A DNA stretch of 64,000 nucleotides from Polyangiaceae bacterium (GTDB lineage: Bacteria; Myxococcota_A; Polyangia; Polyangiales; Polyangiaceae), in assembly GCA_020633235.1 (NCBI GenBank), contig JACKEA010000001.1, forward strand, positions 1,922,001 to 1,986,000, given 5' to 3'. Within the stretch, counting starts at the first letter, position 1, and each line of letters begins with the position of its first letter. Positions 44,767 through 52,922 of this stretch are shown piece by piece. A program made the position numbers and the translations under genes. The notes beneath the pieces were generated by a model that made no database searches, had not been told where the DNA came from, and saw nothing but the letters and a program-made list of their open reading frames with translations.

Positions 44767-45272
44767 TGCCGGCGTGGCTCGACTTCGTCCTGTTCCAAGG
44801 CGTGTGGTTCGCGGCCGTGCTGGGTGCCGCCCGCGGCGCTGCCTTCGCAGGACCCTTGGCGGCGATCGGCTACGTCGCCCTGCGCCTCGCCAGCAAGACT
44901 CCCGCCCGCCGCGTGCTCGTTCTGGGCGGAAGCGGTGCGCTCCTCGGCTTCGGCGTGGACGGGGCGTTGCGCTCCGCCGGGTGGGTCCACTACGCGGCCG
45001 CTCCTGGGCCGACCTGGCTGGCGCCGCCGTGGATCCTCGGCTTGTGGGTCGCGTTCGCGCTCACCTTCGCGGGCTCCCTGTCATGGCTCACCCGCCGCCC
45101 CCTCGCGTCCGTGCTGCTTGGTGCCGTGGGCGGACCCGTGGCGTTTTGGTCCGGTGAGCGCCTGGGTGCGCTTTCTCTGAATGCGTCCACGCTTTGGGTG
45201 CTGAGCGGCGCCTGGGCTCTCGCCACGCCCCTGCTCGCCCGCGTCGCTCTACGTTCTTCGGAAGCCGCATGA
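44766..45272 (+). CDS. DUF2878-like membrane protein
   Basis: 168 residues with four to five hydrophobic helices (FVLFQGVWFAAVLGAARG, LLGFGVDGALRSAGW, ILGLWVAFALTFAGSLSWL). It matches small DUF2878-type proteins that occur in this gene context. Function unknown; probably an inner-membrane part of the lipid modification system. One-nt overlap with cfa. Confidence 0.75.
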   Translation: MPAWLDFVLFQGVWFAAVLGAARGAAFAGPLAAIGYVALRLASKTPARRVLVLGGSGALLGFGVDGALRSAGWVHYAAAPGPTWLAPPWILGLWVAFALTFAGSLSWLTRRPLASVLLGAVGGPVAFWSGERLGALSLNASTLWVLSGAWALATPLLARVALRSSEAA

Positions 45273-46075
45273 GTTTGTCGCTGCACCTCGGAATCGGCGC
45301 GGCCGCCATGAGCCTGGTGATGCTGATCCTGCTCGTCGTGGAGCGCGTCCGTCGCGATGCGAGCCACGTGGACGTCGCGTGGGCGGCCGGCATCGGCGCG
45401 CTGGCGGTGTTCTACGGCGTCACCAGCGGCGCCGCGCTGGAGCGCCGGGTGCTGCTCTCCGCCATGGCCCTCGTCTGGTCGCTTCGCCTCGCGGGACACT
45501 TGCTCTTCGATCGAGTGCTGGGAAGACCCGAGGATGGTCGCTACCGAGCGCTTCGAAGGAAGTGGGGCGAGCGCGCGGGATTGGGCTTCTTCTTCGTGTT
45601 CCAGGTGCAGGCGCTCTTGAGCGTCGGCTTCTCGCTGCCCATCGCGGTCGCCATCGACAGCCCTGCGCCCGCGCCCCGCGTCTGGGAGTGGCTGGCGCTC
45701 TCGGTCACACTGCTCTCCGTGGTGGGGGAGAGCATCGCCGATCGCCAGCTGGCGCGCTTCCGCGCGCGCCGCGAATCGCGCGGCAAGACCTGTCGTGAAG
45801 GCCTGTGGCGCTACTCGCGTCACCCGAACTACTTCTTCGAGTGGCTCGGCTGGTGGGCGTGGGTGCTGGCCGCCGTGGGCAGCCCGCTGTTCTTGCTGAG
45901 CCTTTCCGGCCCGCTCTTCATGCTCGTGTTCCTGTTCAAGATCACCGGCATCCCGGCAACGGAAGAGCAAGCCCTCCGCAGCCGCGGGGACGACTACCGG
46001 CGCTATCAACGCACCACGAGCATGTTCGTGCCGTGGTTTCCAAAGAAGGGAGACACCGCATGGAGCTCGCGCTGA
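45269..46075 (+). CDS. DUF1295 / steroid 5-alpha-reductase-like membrane enzyme
   Basis: 268 residues, about seven membrane helices. The C-terminal LWRYSRHPNYFFEWLGWWAWVL and GDDYRRYQRTTSMFVPW are hallmark segments of DUF1295 within the 5-alpha-reductase/isoprenylcysteine methyltransferase fold; such enzymes bind NADPH or SAM and act on lipids. It probably reduces or methylates a fatty-acyl intermediate here. 4-nt overlap with the previous gene, 16-nt overlap with the next. Confidence 0.9.
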   Translation: MSLSLHLGIGAAAMSLVMLILLVVERVRRDASHVDVAWAAGIGALAVFYGVTSGAALERRVLLSAMALVWSLRLAGHLLFDRVLGRPEDGRYRALRRKWGERAGLGFFFVFQVQALLSVGFSLPIAVAIDSPAPAPRVWEWLALSVTLLSVVGESIADRQLARFRARRESRGKTCREGLWRYSRHPNYFFEWLGWWAWVLAAVGSPLFLLSLSGPLFMLVFLFKITGIPATEEQALRSRGDDYRRYQRTTSMFVPWFPKKGDTAWSSR

Positions 46076-47103
46076 CCAGCGCCATCGAGCTGACGGAACG
46101 CGGCCTGGCGCCGGACGTCGTGATTCGCGTGGGCATTCGCAGGCTGCTGGCCCAGCGGCTGGCCAGCGAGCGCCGAGGCGGCGTGGAGGCGCAGCACGAG
46201 CGGCTGCGTGCTCTGATTGCAGAGCTCCGCGAGAGCCCCGTCGCGCTCGAGACGGAGCGCGCCAATCAGCAGCACTACGAGGTCCCCGCGGCCTTCTTTC
46301 GCGAGGTGCTCGGGCCGCACCTGAAGTACAGCTCCGCGTGGTGGGGACCGGACCAGCGGGACTTGGCGGGCGCCGAGGCCGCCATGCTGCGCATCACGGC
46401 GGAGCGTGCGGAGATCGCCGACGGCATGCAGGTGTTGGATCTCGGCTGCGGCTGGGGCTCACTCTCCCTGTGGCTGGCGGAGCGCTTCCCGAACGCGCGG
46501 ATCGTCGGCATCTCGAACTCGTCCTCCCAGCGGCGCTTCATCCTGGAGACGGCCACGACGCGGGGCCTCACCAATCTGGAGGTGGAGACCCAAGACGTGA
46601 ACCAACTCGCGCTGGACCGCTCGTTCGATCGCGTCGTCAGCGTCGAGATGTTGGAGCACGTGCGCAACTACGACCAGCTCTTCGCTCGGATTGCCGGCGC
46701 TCTCGTGCCGGGCGGCAAGCTCTTCGCGCACGTGTTCTGCCATCGACAGCTCGCCTATCCCTTCGAGGCGGACGGGGCGGACAACTGGATGGGACGACAC
46801 TTCTTCTCCGGAGGGCTGATGCCGTCGGCGGATCTGTTCCTCCACTTCCAGACGCACGTGGTGCTGGAGGACCAGTGGCTGATCGGTGGTGTGCACTATG
46901 CACGCACCGCCCGGGCGTGGCTCGAACGCTTGGACGCCCGGCGCGACGCAGTGCGCCGGGTGTTCGAGGCGTGCTACGGCCCGGGCGAAGCCGAGCGCTG
47001 GATCCAACGCTGGCGGGTCTTCTTCATGGCGTGTGAGGAACTGTGGGGATACCGCGAGGGTCAAGAGTGGGGGGTCTGCCACTACCGCTTCGTTCGCCGT
47101 TGA
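46060..47103 (+). CDS. Second CFA-type SAM methyltransferase
   Basis: 347 residues. SAM motif LDLGCGWGSLSLW, VGISNSSSQRRF, VSVEMLEHVRNYD; C-terminal WRVFFMACEELWGYREGQEWGVCHYRF. It is shorter than Cfa and closer to the CFA-related methyltransferases that resemble coclaurine N-methyltransferase, often the last gene of this operon. It may methylate the chain at a different step than the 43.5-kb enzyme. Start ATG 46060 has AAGGGAG at 46046-46052. Confidence 0.88.
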   Translation: MELALTSAIELTERGLAPDVVIRVGIRRLLAQRLASERRGGVEAQHERLRALIAELRESPVALETERANQQHYEVPAAFFREVLGPHLKYSSAWWGPDQRDLAGAEAAMLRITAERAEIADGMQVLDLGCGWGSLSLWLAERFPNARIVGISNSSSQRRFILETATTRGLTNLEVETQDVNQLALDRSFDRVVSVEMLEHVRNYDQLFARIAGALVPGGKLFAHVFCHRQLAYPFEADGADNWMGRHFFSGGLMPSADLFLHFQTHVVLEDQWLIGGVHYARTARAWLERLDARRDAVRRVFEACYGPGEAERWIQRWRVFFMACEELWGYREGQEWGVCHYRFVRR

Positions 47104-47125
47104 GGCGCGTGCTACGCTTCGCGGC

Positions 47126-48017
47126 GTGACAGCGTGGATGATCAGGCCGGCGGCGGTCCTGGTGCTGGGCACGTGCGTGGCGTGCGGCGGCACCAGCAAC
47201 GACGTGGCGGGCGCCGGCGGCAGCGCCTGGCTCGGCCGTTAAGCGGCGGCAGCGCGGGCAGCGGCCTCGGGGGCAGCCCAGCGGCGGGAGCGGGGGCAGC
47301 TTCATCGACGCGGGCAGCACCGACGCCGGGCCGGAAGGCGGAAGCTGTCCAGATGGCGGCATTCCGGGAGAGCCCGGGTGCGATTGCGGCAAGCTCGAGT
47401 TCGCCATCGACACCAAGCAGTCCTGCGCGATCAGCCTCAACACCACCGTGGACGGCGAAGGCTTCATCCAACTCGGCGGACAGAGCCACCGCGTGTTCGC
47501 GATGGATCGCTGGGGCAAGGGTCACGTCATCGCGTGGTGTGATGCGACCACCCTGCCGGAGCTCCTCGATGCCTTCGACGTCAAGGGCTACCTGGGCCAG
47601 GTGAAGGATCCCAAGGTCGCCTCCTTTGGCGACGAGTACCTGTGCCAGCCGGGCAAGATCCCAGGGCACCCGCTGCAGAGCTGGGTGCAGTACCAGGGGT
47701 TCGACCTGCCGGCGAAGTACAAGGGGAACGCCGCCGCGTTGGCGCAGGACTTCGACGTCGTCGTCTTCTGTGGCTTCCGCAACAACTGGCCCACGGACTG
47801 GAGCGCGGAGATCTCCGACTACGTGCAAACCCAAGGCAAGGGCTTCCTTGCCGTGATGGATTACGAGGGCGTCGTCCAAGGCGCCGACTTCACCAACATG
47901 AGCAAGATCACCGGCCAGGCCGGGATCGTGTTCGAGCCGCTCAATCTCGCCTGGGCGCCGTCATCGACGTCGGTGTCCATCGAGTGCGTTCCAGATCTGC
48001 CGCCGCCCCCGCGGTGA
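47126..48017 (+). pseudogene. Lipoprotein gene with apparent frameshifts in linker
   Basis: A signal peptide with lipobox (IRPAAVLVLGTCVAC) starts at GTG 47126 or ATG 47138 but its frame stops at 47242 in the Gly/Ser linker. The linker continues in a second frame (SGGSAGSGLGGSP) and then in a third, which runs without stop from about 47281 to 48017 through a coherent domain (SCPDGGIPGEPGCDCGKLEFAID ... FDVVVFCGFRNNWPTDWSAEISDYVQTQGKGFLAVMDYEG). Two small indels in a GC-rich repeat explain this: either a decayed gene, or errors in the sequence. The domain looks like a secreted ThuA- or glutamine-amidotransferase-like fold (weak). Confidence 0.6.
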
Positions 48018-48037
48018 CACGAGGAGAAGCCCGAGTC

Positions 48038-49375
48038 ATGAAACGATACCAACCATTCTTCCGCCTCCTTACCGTGTGTGCGCTGGCTTCGGCGCTGCCG
48101 CTGGCCGGCTGCGTTGCTGACGACAAGGGGGGTGGCGGCGGCAGCGGCGGGAGCTCCGGTAGCGGAGGCAGCGGCGGCGGCACGGGGGGCAGCGCGGGCG
48201 CGACGTCGGGTTGCGCCAACGTCGATACTACGGGTTGCGACGTGTCCTTGGAGCCAGGCGCCAACGACGACGAGAGCGTTCAGACGGCGTTCTCCGACGC
48301 CAAGAGCGGGAGCACGATTTGCCTGTGTCCAGGGACCTACTCCTTCACCAAGGAGCTGGACCTGAACGTCCCCAACGTCACGGTGAAGGGCCTGGGCGCG
48401 TCGATTGAAGACACGGTCATGGATTACGCGGAGCAAACCGTCGACGACGACGGCTTCAGCGTGACCAGTGATGGCTTCACCATCGAGAACATCTGGCTCA
48501 AGAACACGCCCGGCAACGGCATCGTGGTTACTGGAGCTTCGGATGTCACCTTTCGCAAGCTGAAGGTGAGCTGGGACGCGGGCAGCGTGACGGCGAACGG
48601 CGCCTACGCGGTGTACCCGGTCAAGAGCAAGAACGTGATCGTGGAAGACACCGAGGTCATCGGCGCGGCGGACGCCGGCATCTACGTCGGTCAATGCGAC
48701 AAGGCCATCGTGCGCAACAGCAAGGTGCACGGCAGCGTGGCGGGCATCGAGATCGAGAACACCACCGACGCGGAAGTCTACGGCAACGAAGCCTACGACA
48801 ACTCCGCGGGCATCCTGGTGTTCGTGCTGCCCAACCTGGAGAAGAAAGACGGCATGCGTGCCCTGGTGCACGACAACAACGTGCACGACAACAACCACGA
48901 GAACTTCGCAGAGAAGGGGAGCATCGTCTCCAACGTGCCGCCGGGCACCGGCATGCTGGTGCTCGCGGCGGATCAGACCGAGATCAAGAACAACACGATC
49001 GAGAACAACCAGAGCGTGGGCGTGCTCGTGGTGAGCATGAAGACCCTGGATCTGGTGCTGGCCACCACGCCGGATCCCGCGACGGATCCGTATCCCGAGC
49101 AGACCTACATCCACGACAACACCTTCACCAACAACGCCCAGTCGCCCCAGGGCATCCTGGATCTGTTCAAGCTGGCGCCCCTCGAGAACGTGATCTGGGA
49201 CGGTCAGGTCAATGGCACCGTGACCGGGGACGTGCTCTGCCTCGGGGATCCCCCACTGCCGAGCTTCCGTAACTTCAACGCCGCGGGCGGAGGCCTGGCG
49301 GACAACGCCAAGCACAGTACGGACGCCTCGCCCCACGAGTGCAAGTTCCCGGAGCTGTCGCCCGTATCGTGGTGA
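48038..49375 (+). CDS. Parallel beta-helix lipoprotein
   Basis: 445 residues: signal to lipobox LPLAGC, Gly/Ser linker, then a right-handed parallel beta-helix with about ten turns (GFTIENIWLKNTPGNGIVVTGASDVTFRKLKV, DNNVHDNNHENFA, TEIKNNTIENNQSVGVLVVS). This matches the beta-helix family commonly encoded beside an SO2930-type di-heme cytochrome, as here (gene at 51740). Probably outer-surface, binding or cleaving polysaccharide. GAGGAG at 48021-48026; the stop overlaps the next start. Confidence 0.87.
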   Translation: MKRYQPFFRLLTVCALASALPLAGCVADDKGGGGGSGGSSGSGGSGGGTGGSAGATSGCANVDTTGCDVSLEPGANDDESVQTAFSDAKSGSTICLCPGTYSFTKELDLNVPNVTVKGLGASIEDTVMDYAEQTVDDDGFSVTSDGFTIENIWLKNTPGNGIVVTGASDVTFRKLKVSWDAGSVTANGAYAVYPVKSKNVIVEDTEVIGAADAGIYVGQCDKAIVRNSKVHGSVAGIEIENTTDAEVYGNEAYDNSAGILVFVLPNLEKKDGMRALVHDNNVHDNNHENFAEKGSIVSNVPPGTGMLVLAADQTEIKNNTIENNQSVGVLVVSMKTLDLVLATTPDPATDPYPEQTYIHDNTFTNNAQSPQGILDLFKLAPLENVIWDGQVNGTVTGDVLCLGDPPLPSFRNFNAAGGGLADNAKHSTDASPHECKFPELSPVSW

Positions 49376-50445
49376 AGGGTTCGCTCATCGTCGGTCTCGC
49401 GTTGGTGGCGGGCTGCTCTGGAGATCCAGAGGTCGAAAGCCCGCCACCGTACGATGGCCCGCCCATTCCCTGGGCCTACAAGCCGTTCCCCAAACAGGCG
49501 GTCCCCAAGAGCAATCCCACCACGGACGAAAAGGTCGCCCTCGGGCAGTTGCTCTTCTACGACCCCATTCTGTCGTCCGACCGCAAGGTCGCCTGCGCCA
49601 CCTGTCACAGCGAGGTGTGGGGCATGTCGGACGGCCTGCCGGTTTCGATTGGCATCGATGGCGAGGGGCCGACGGGACCGGGGCGCACCGGCCCCAACAA
49701 GACGCGCCGCAACGCCCAAACGCTGTGGAACGCGGGGTTCCGGAAGAACCTGTTCTGGGATGGCCGGGTGAAGAGTCTGGAGGAGCAGGTGTTGCATCCC
49801 CTGGAGGAGCCCAAGGAGCTGAATCGAGATCCCGACGCCGTCGTGGCGGATCTCGCCGCCATCGACGAGTACGCTGCCTTGTTCGAGGCGGCGTTTCCCG
49901 GTCAGGGCGTCACCCCGGACAATCTCGCTCGCGCCATCGCGGCCCTGGAGCGCACGTTCGTGAGCGATCGCGCCCCATATGATCGCTACGTCTCGGGAGA
50001 CGTCGGCGCCCTGAACGAGGAAACCGTTCGCGGCATGAACCTGTTCGGCGAGGCCGGCTGCGCCAGCTGTCACGTGGCGCCGCTGTTCGACAGCGAAAAG
50101 TGGGTGGACCGCGGCTTGGCGCAGGGTGCTGACCTCGGTCGCTTCGAGGTCACCGGCAAGGAAGCGGACCGCTACGCGTTCCGGGTGCCCACGCTGCGCA
50201 ACGCGCGTGACAGCGAGCCTTACTTCCACGACGGCTCGGTGCAGGACCTGCGGGACGCCGTGGCTCGCGAAGTCGCCCGCTCGGTAGACACCGGGGACTC
50301 GCGCCCCCTCGCTCCCGACGAGATCGACGCCATCACCACGTTCATCGACAAGGCCCTCACGGATTTGAGCGACGGACCGCATCGTCCCAAGAAGGTTCCG
50401 AGCGGTCTCGACATCCCCGTCGACGGCTTTCGCATACCGCGCTGA
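49372..50445 (+). CDS. Di-heme cytochrome c peroxidase/MauG-family lipoprotein
   Basis: 357 residues: lipobox VAGC, then two CxxCH haem sites, CATCH near residue 80 and CASCH near 230, and the family segments KVALGQLLFYDPILSSD, RNAQTLWNAGF, FRVPTLRNARDSEPYFHDGS. It reduces H2O2 or oxidises a protein/organic substrate in the periplasm. GTG 49372 overlaps the beta-helix stop (GTGA). Confidence 0.92.
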   Translation: MKGSLIVGLALVAGCSGDPEVESPPPYDGPPIPWAYKPFPKQAVPKSNPTTDEKVALGQLLFYDPILSSDRKVACATCHSEVWGMSDGLPVSIGIDGEGPTGPGRTGPNKTRRNAQTLWNAGFRKNLFWDGRVKSLEEQVLHPLEEPKELNRDPDAVVADLAAIDEYAALFEAAFPGQGVTPDNLARAIAALERTFVSDRAPYDRYVSGDVGALNEETVRGMNLFGEAGCASCHVAPLFDSEKWVDRGLAQGADLGRFEVTGKEADRYAFRVPTLRNARDSEPYFHDGSVQDLRDAVAREVARSVDTGDSRPLAPDEIDAITTFIDKALTDLSDGPHRPKKVPSGLDIPVDGFRIPR

Positions 50446-50461
50446 GCGGTATACTCGAAGA

Positions 50462-51694
50462 ATGAGGCGCTTCGCGGCCGCGTTCTTCACGCTCTTGGTG
50501 GTCGGCTGTGGTGGGTCCGGAGATTCGGCCACGTCGCCGCCCGGCAGCGGCGGCAGCGCCGGGACGGACGCCGGCAGCGCGGACTCGGCGCCGGGAGCGC
50601 CCAACGGCGCAGCTTGTCTGGAGGACGCGCCCTGCGGCAGTGGCCATTGTGTGGACGGCGTGTGTTGCGACGCGGCGTGCAACGGCGCGTGTCAGAGCTG
50701 CGCCATCGCGGGGCACGAGGGCAGCTGCACGCCGTTCGCGGTCGGTACGGATCCAGAGGCCGACTGTGCGGGCACGAGCGGTACGGAGAGCCTGTGCACC
50801 GGCAGCTGCGATGGCGCCGGAAGTTGCTTGTTCCCAGACGCTCAGACCACCTGCGGCACCAGCAGCTGCACGGCGGGCACCCAGACCAGCATGGTGTGCG
50901 ACGGCGCGGGCACCTGCGGCGCGGAGACCATGGACTGCGGGCTCTACGCCTGCAACCCCAACACCTGCAACGTCAGCTGCTCTGGACCCACGGACTGCAG
51001 CAATCAGGCGTACTGCGCCAGTGGCAACTGCGAGAAGAAGCTCGCCAATGGCGCGGCGTGCGGCTCCGTGCTCGAGTGCGAGGGCGGCTTCTGCGAAGGT
51101 GGCCACTGCTGCGGCACTGCGTGCGCGGCGCCCGCCACCTGCGAGACGGGGAGCTGTAGCTGCGGAGGGAAGACCTGCGCTTCCGGCGCCAGCTGCGTCG
51201 TGTGGCACCTGGACAAGGACGGCGACACGTTCGGTGCGGCGGACGCCGCTACGGACCAGATTGGCTGCTCGGACTCACCGCCGGGCGCGGCCTACGTGCT
51301 CGACGCTACGGACTGCTACGACGACAACGTCTACGTGTTCCCGGGGCAGACCCAGTACTTCTACGCTCAACGCGGGGATCAGAGCTTCGATTACGACTGC
51401 GACGGCCAGGAGGCGAAGCAATACGCCACGGTGCTGCCCAGCATGCAGTGCATCGACTGCGGCTTCAAAAACCCCATCTCCGCCGTGTGTGACGCGTGTC
51501 CGTCGTTCTTCGGCGTCGCCTTGTACAACATGGGCTACTCCTGCACCGGCACCCCGGGTTGCAGCGGCGTCGCCACCAAAGAAGCCTTCAAGGCCGCCGT
51601 GGATTGCGGCAAGACCGGTACTCTGTACCAGTGCGCCGCCGACAGTTGCTCCACGGCCGAGACCACCGAGCCTCGGGTACAGGGCTGCCGCTGA
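50462..51694 (+). CDS. Cysteine-rich lipoprotein
   Basis: 410 residues: signal MRRFAAAFFTLLVVGC, Gly/Ser linker, then some 50 Cys in repeats such as GHCVDGVCCDAACNGACQSC and ECEGGFCEGGHCCGTACAAPATC, plus a C-terminal DKDGDTFG calcium-loop-like motif and a YDCDGQEAKQY. Disulfide-rich surface protein typical for myxobacteria, function unknown. 17 nt after the peroxidase gene, so in the same run. Confidence 0.83.
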   Translation: MRRFAAAFFTLLVVGCGGSGDSATSPPGSGGSAGTDAGSADSAPGAPNGAACLEDAPCGSGHCVDGVCCDAACNGACQSCAIAGHEGSCTPFAVGTDPEADCAGTSGTESLCTGSCDGAGSCLFPDAQTTCGTSSCTAGTQTSMVCDGAGTCGAETMDCGLYACNPNTCNVSCSGPTDCSNQAYCASGNCEKKLANGAACGSVLECEGGFCEGGHCCGTACAAPATCETGSCSCGGKTCASGASCVVWHLDKDGDTFGAADAATDQIGCSDSPPGAAYVLDATDCYDDNVYVFPGQTQYFYAQRGDQSFDYDCDGQEAKQYATVLPSMQCIDCGFKNPISAVCDACPSFFGVALYNMGYSCTGTPGCSGVATKEAFKAAVDCGKTGTLYQCAADSCSTAETTEPRVQGCR

Positions 51695-51739
51695 CATTTT
51701 CACGGGCGCGTCCGCCGATCCGCGGTAGATCCAAGGACG

Positions 51740-52840
51740 ATGAAGCGTGGAGCTCTGGCCATCGGCCTGTGCTTGGGCCTTGCCGCATCCGGCTGCGGAG
51801 GTAGCGAAGACCCGCCCGCCAAGGCGCCCAAAGTGTTCGTGACCCCCGCACCCGAGGGCGAGCCGTACGACCAGCTCTCGGACTGGCACCTGTTCGAGAA
51901 CGGTCCGAGCCAGAAACCCGCAGAGCGGGTGGTGCCCTACGAGGTCATCAGCCCTCTGTGGTCCGACGGCGCGAGCAAGCATCGCTTCATCCACCTGCCG
52001 GAGGGCAAGACGATCGGCTACAGCGCGGAGGACCGCTGGAAGTTCCCGGTAGGCTCCATCCTGGTGAAGACCTTCGGTTACCTCCACGATCAGCGGGACG
52101 CTTCCGCGGGGGAGCGCTTGCTCGAGACGCGCCTCTTGGTGCACGAGAGCGACGGTTGGAAGGCCCACACCTACGTGTGGAACGACGAGCAAACGGACGC
52201 CGTGCGCAAGTCGGCAGGGACCACGCTCAGCGTGAGCACCATCGACTCGGCCGGCGCCAGCGTGACCTTCGACTACGGCGTGCCCAACTCGACCAAGTGC
52301 TCTGAATGCCACGGCAAGGACGCGCCGGACACCTTGGGTGGCAAGACCCGGCAGCTGGATCGCGATCACGACTACGGCAAGGGGCCAGAGAATCAGATCG
52401 ACCACCTGTACGACCTCGGCTTCCTCGACGCCGCGCCCCCGCCTGCGGCAGAGCGGGTCCATCTCACCGACCCCATGGGAGATGCTCCGGTTGCGGAGCG
52501 GGCCCGCTCGTACCTGGATGCAAACTGCAGCCACTGTCACGAAACCGGCGGTAGCGCGTCACAAAGCGGCCTTCAGCTCACCTGGTTCGAGACGGCGCCA
52601 GGAACCGATGCGGCCACCTGGGGCGTGTGCAAGGTGCCCACCTCCGCGGGCGGTGCCAATTGCGGCCTCGTGCACGACATCGTGCCGGGCAAGCCGGAAG
52701 ACAGCGTCCTGCTCTGCCGCGTGAAGTCGCGCGAGCCCAAGGTCCAGATGCCGCCGCTCGCCACGCTGCAAGAAGACAAGAACGGCGTCGCGTTGCTCAG
52801 CGAATGGATCGCTCAGCTGAACGAGCCGGCCTGCCCCTGA
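51740..52840 (+). CDS. SO2930-family di-heme cytochrome lipoprotein
   Basis: 366 residues: lipobox AASGC, GEPYDQLSDWHLFENGPSQKP, VPYEVISPLWSDGASKHRFIHLPEG, then CSECH near 190 and CSHCH near 260, and QMPPLATLQED at the end. These are the diagnostic blocks of the SO2930 family, di-heme c-type proteins encoded with beta-helix proteins. Substrate unknown; presumably electron transfer to or from the partner in the envelope. Confidence 0.88.
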   Translation: MKRGALAIGLCLGLAASGCGGSEDPPAKAPKVFVTPAPEGEPYDQLSDWHLFENGPSQKPAERVVPYEVISPLWSDGASKHRFIHLPEGKTIGYSAEDRWKFPVGSILVKTFGYLHDQRDASAGERLLETRLLVHESDGWKAHTYVWNDEQTDAVRKSAGTTLSVSTIDSAGASVTFDYGVPNSTKCSECHGKDAPDTLGGKTRQLDRDHDYGKGPENQIDHLYDLGFLDAAPPPAAERVHLTDPMGDAPVAERARSYLDANCSHCHETGGSASQSGLQLTWFETAPGTDAATWGVCKVPTSAGGANCGLVHDIVPGKPEDSVLLCRVKSREPKVQMPPLATLQEDKNGVALLSEWIAQLNEPACP

Positions 52841-52922
52841 CCGGCTCGCCGGATTGCCGCGACGCGTTGAGCTTCCCAGAGGGAGCGCTGTGGTAGCGTC
52901 AGCGCTTCTCGAAAAGGAAGCC

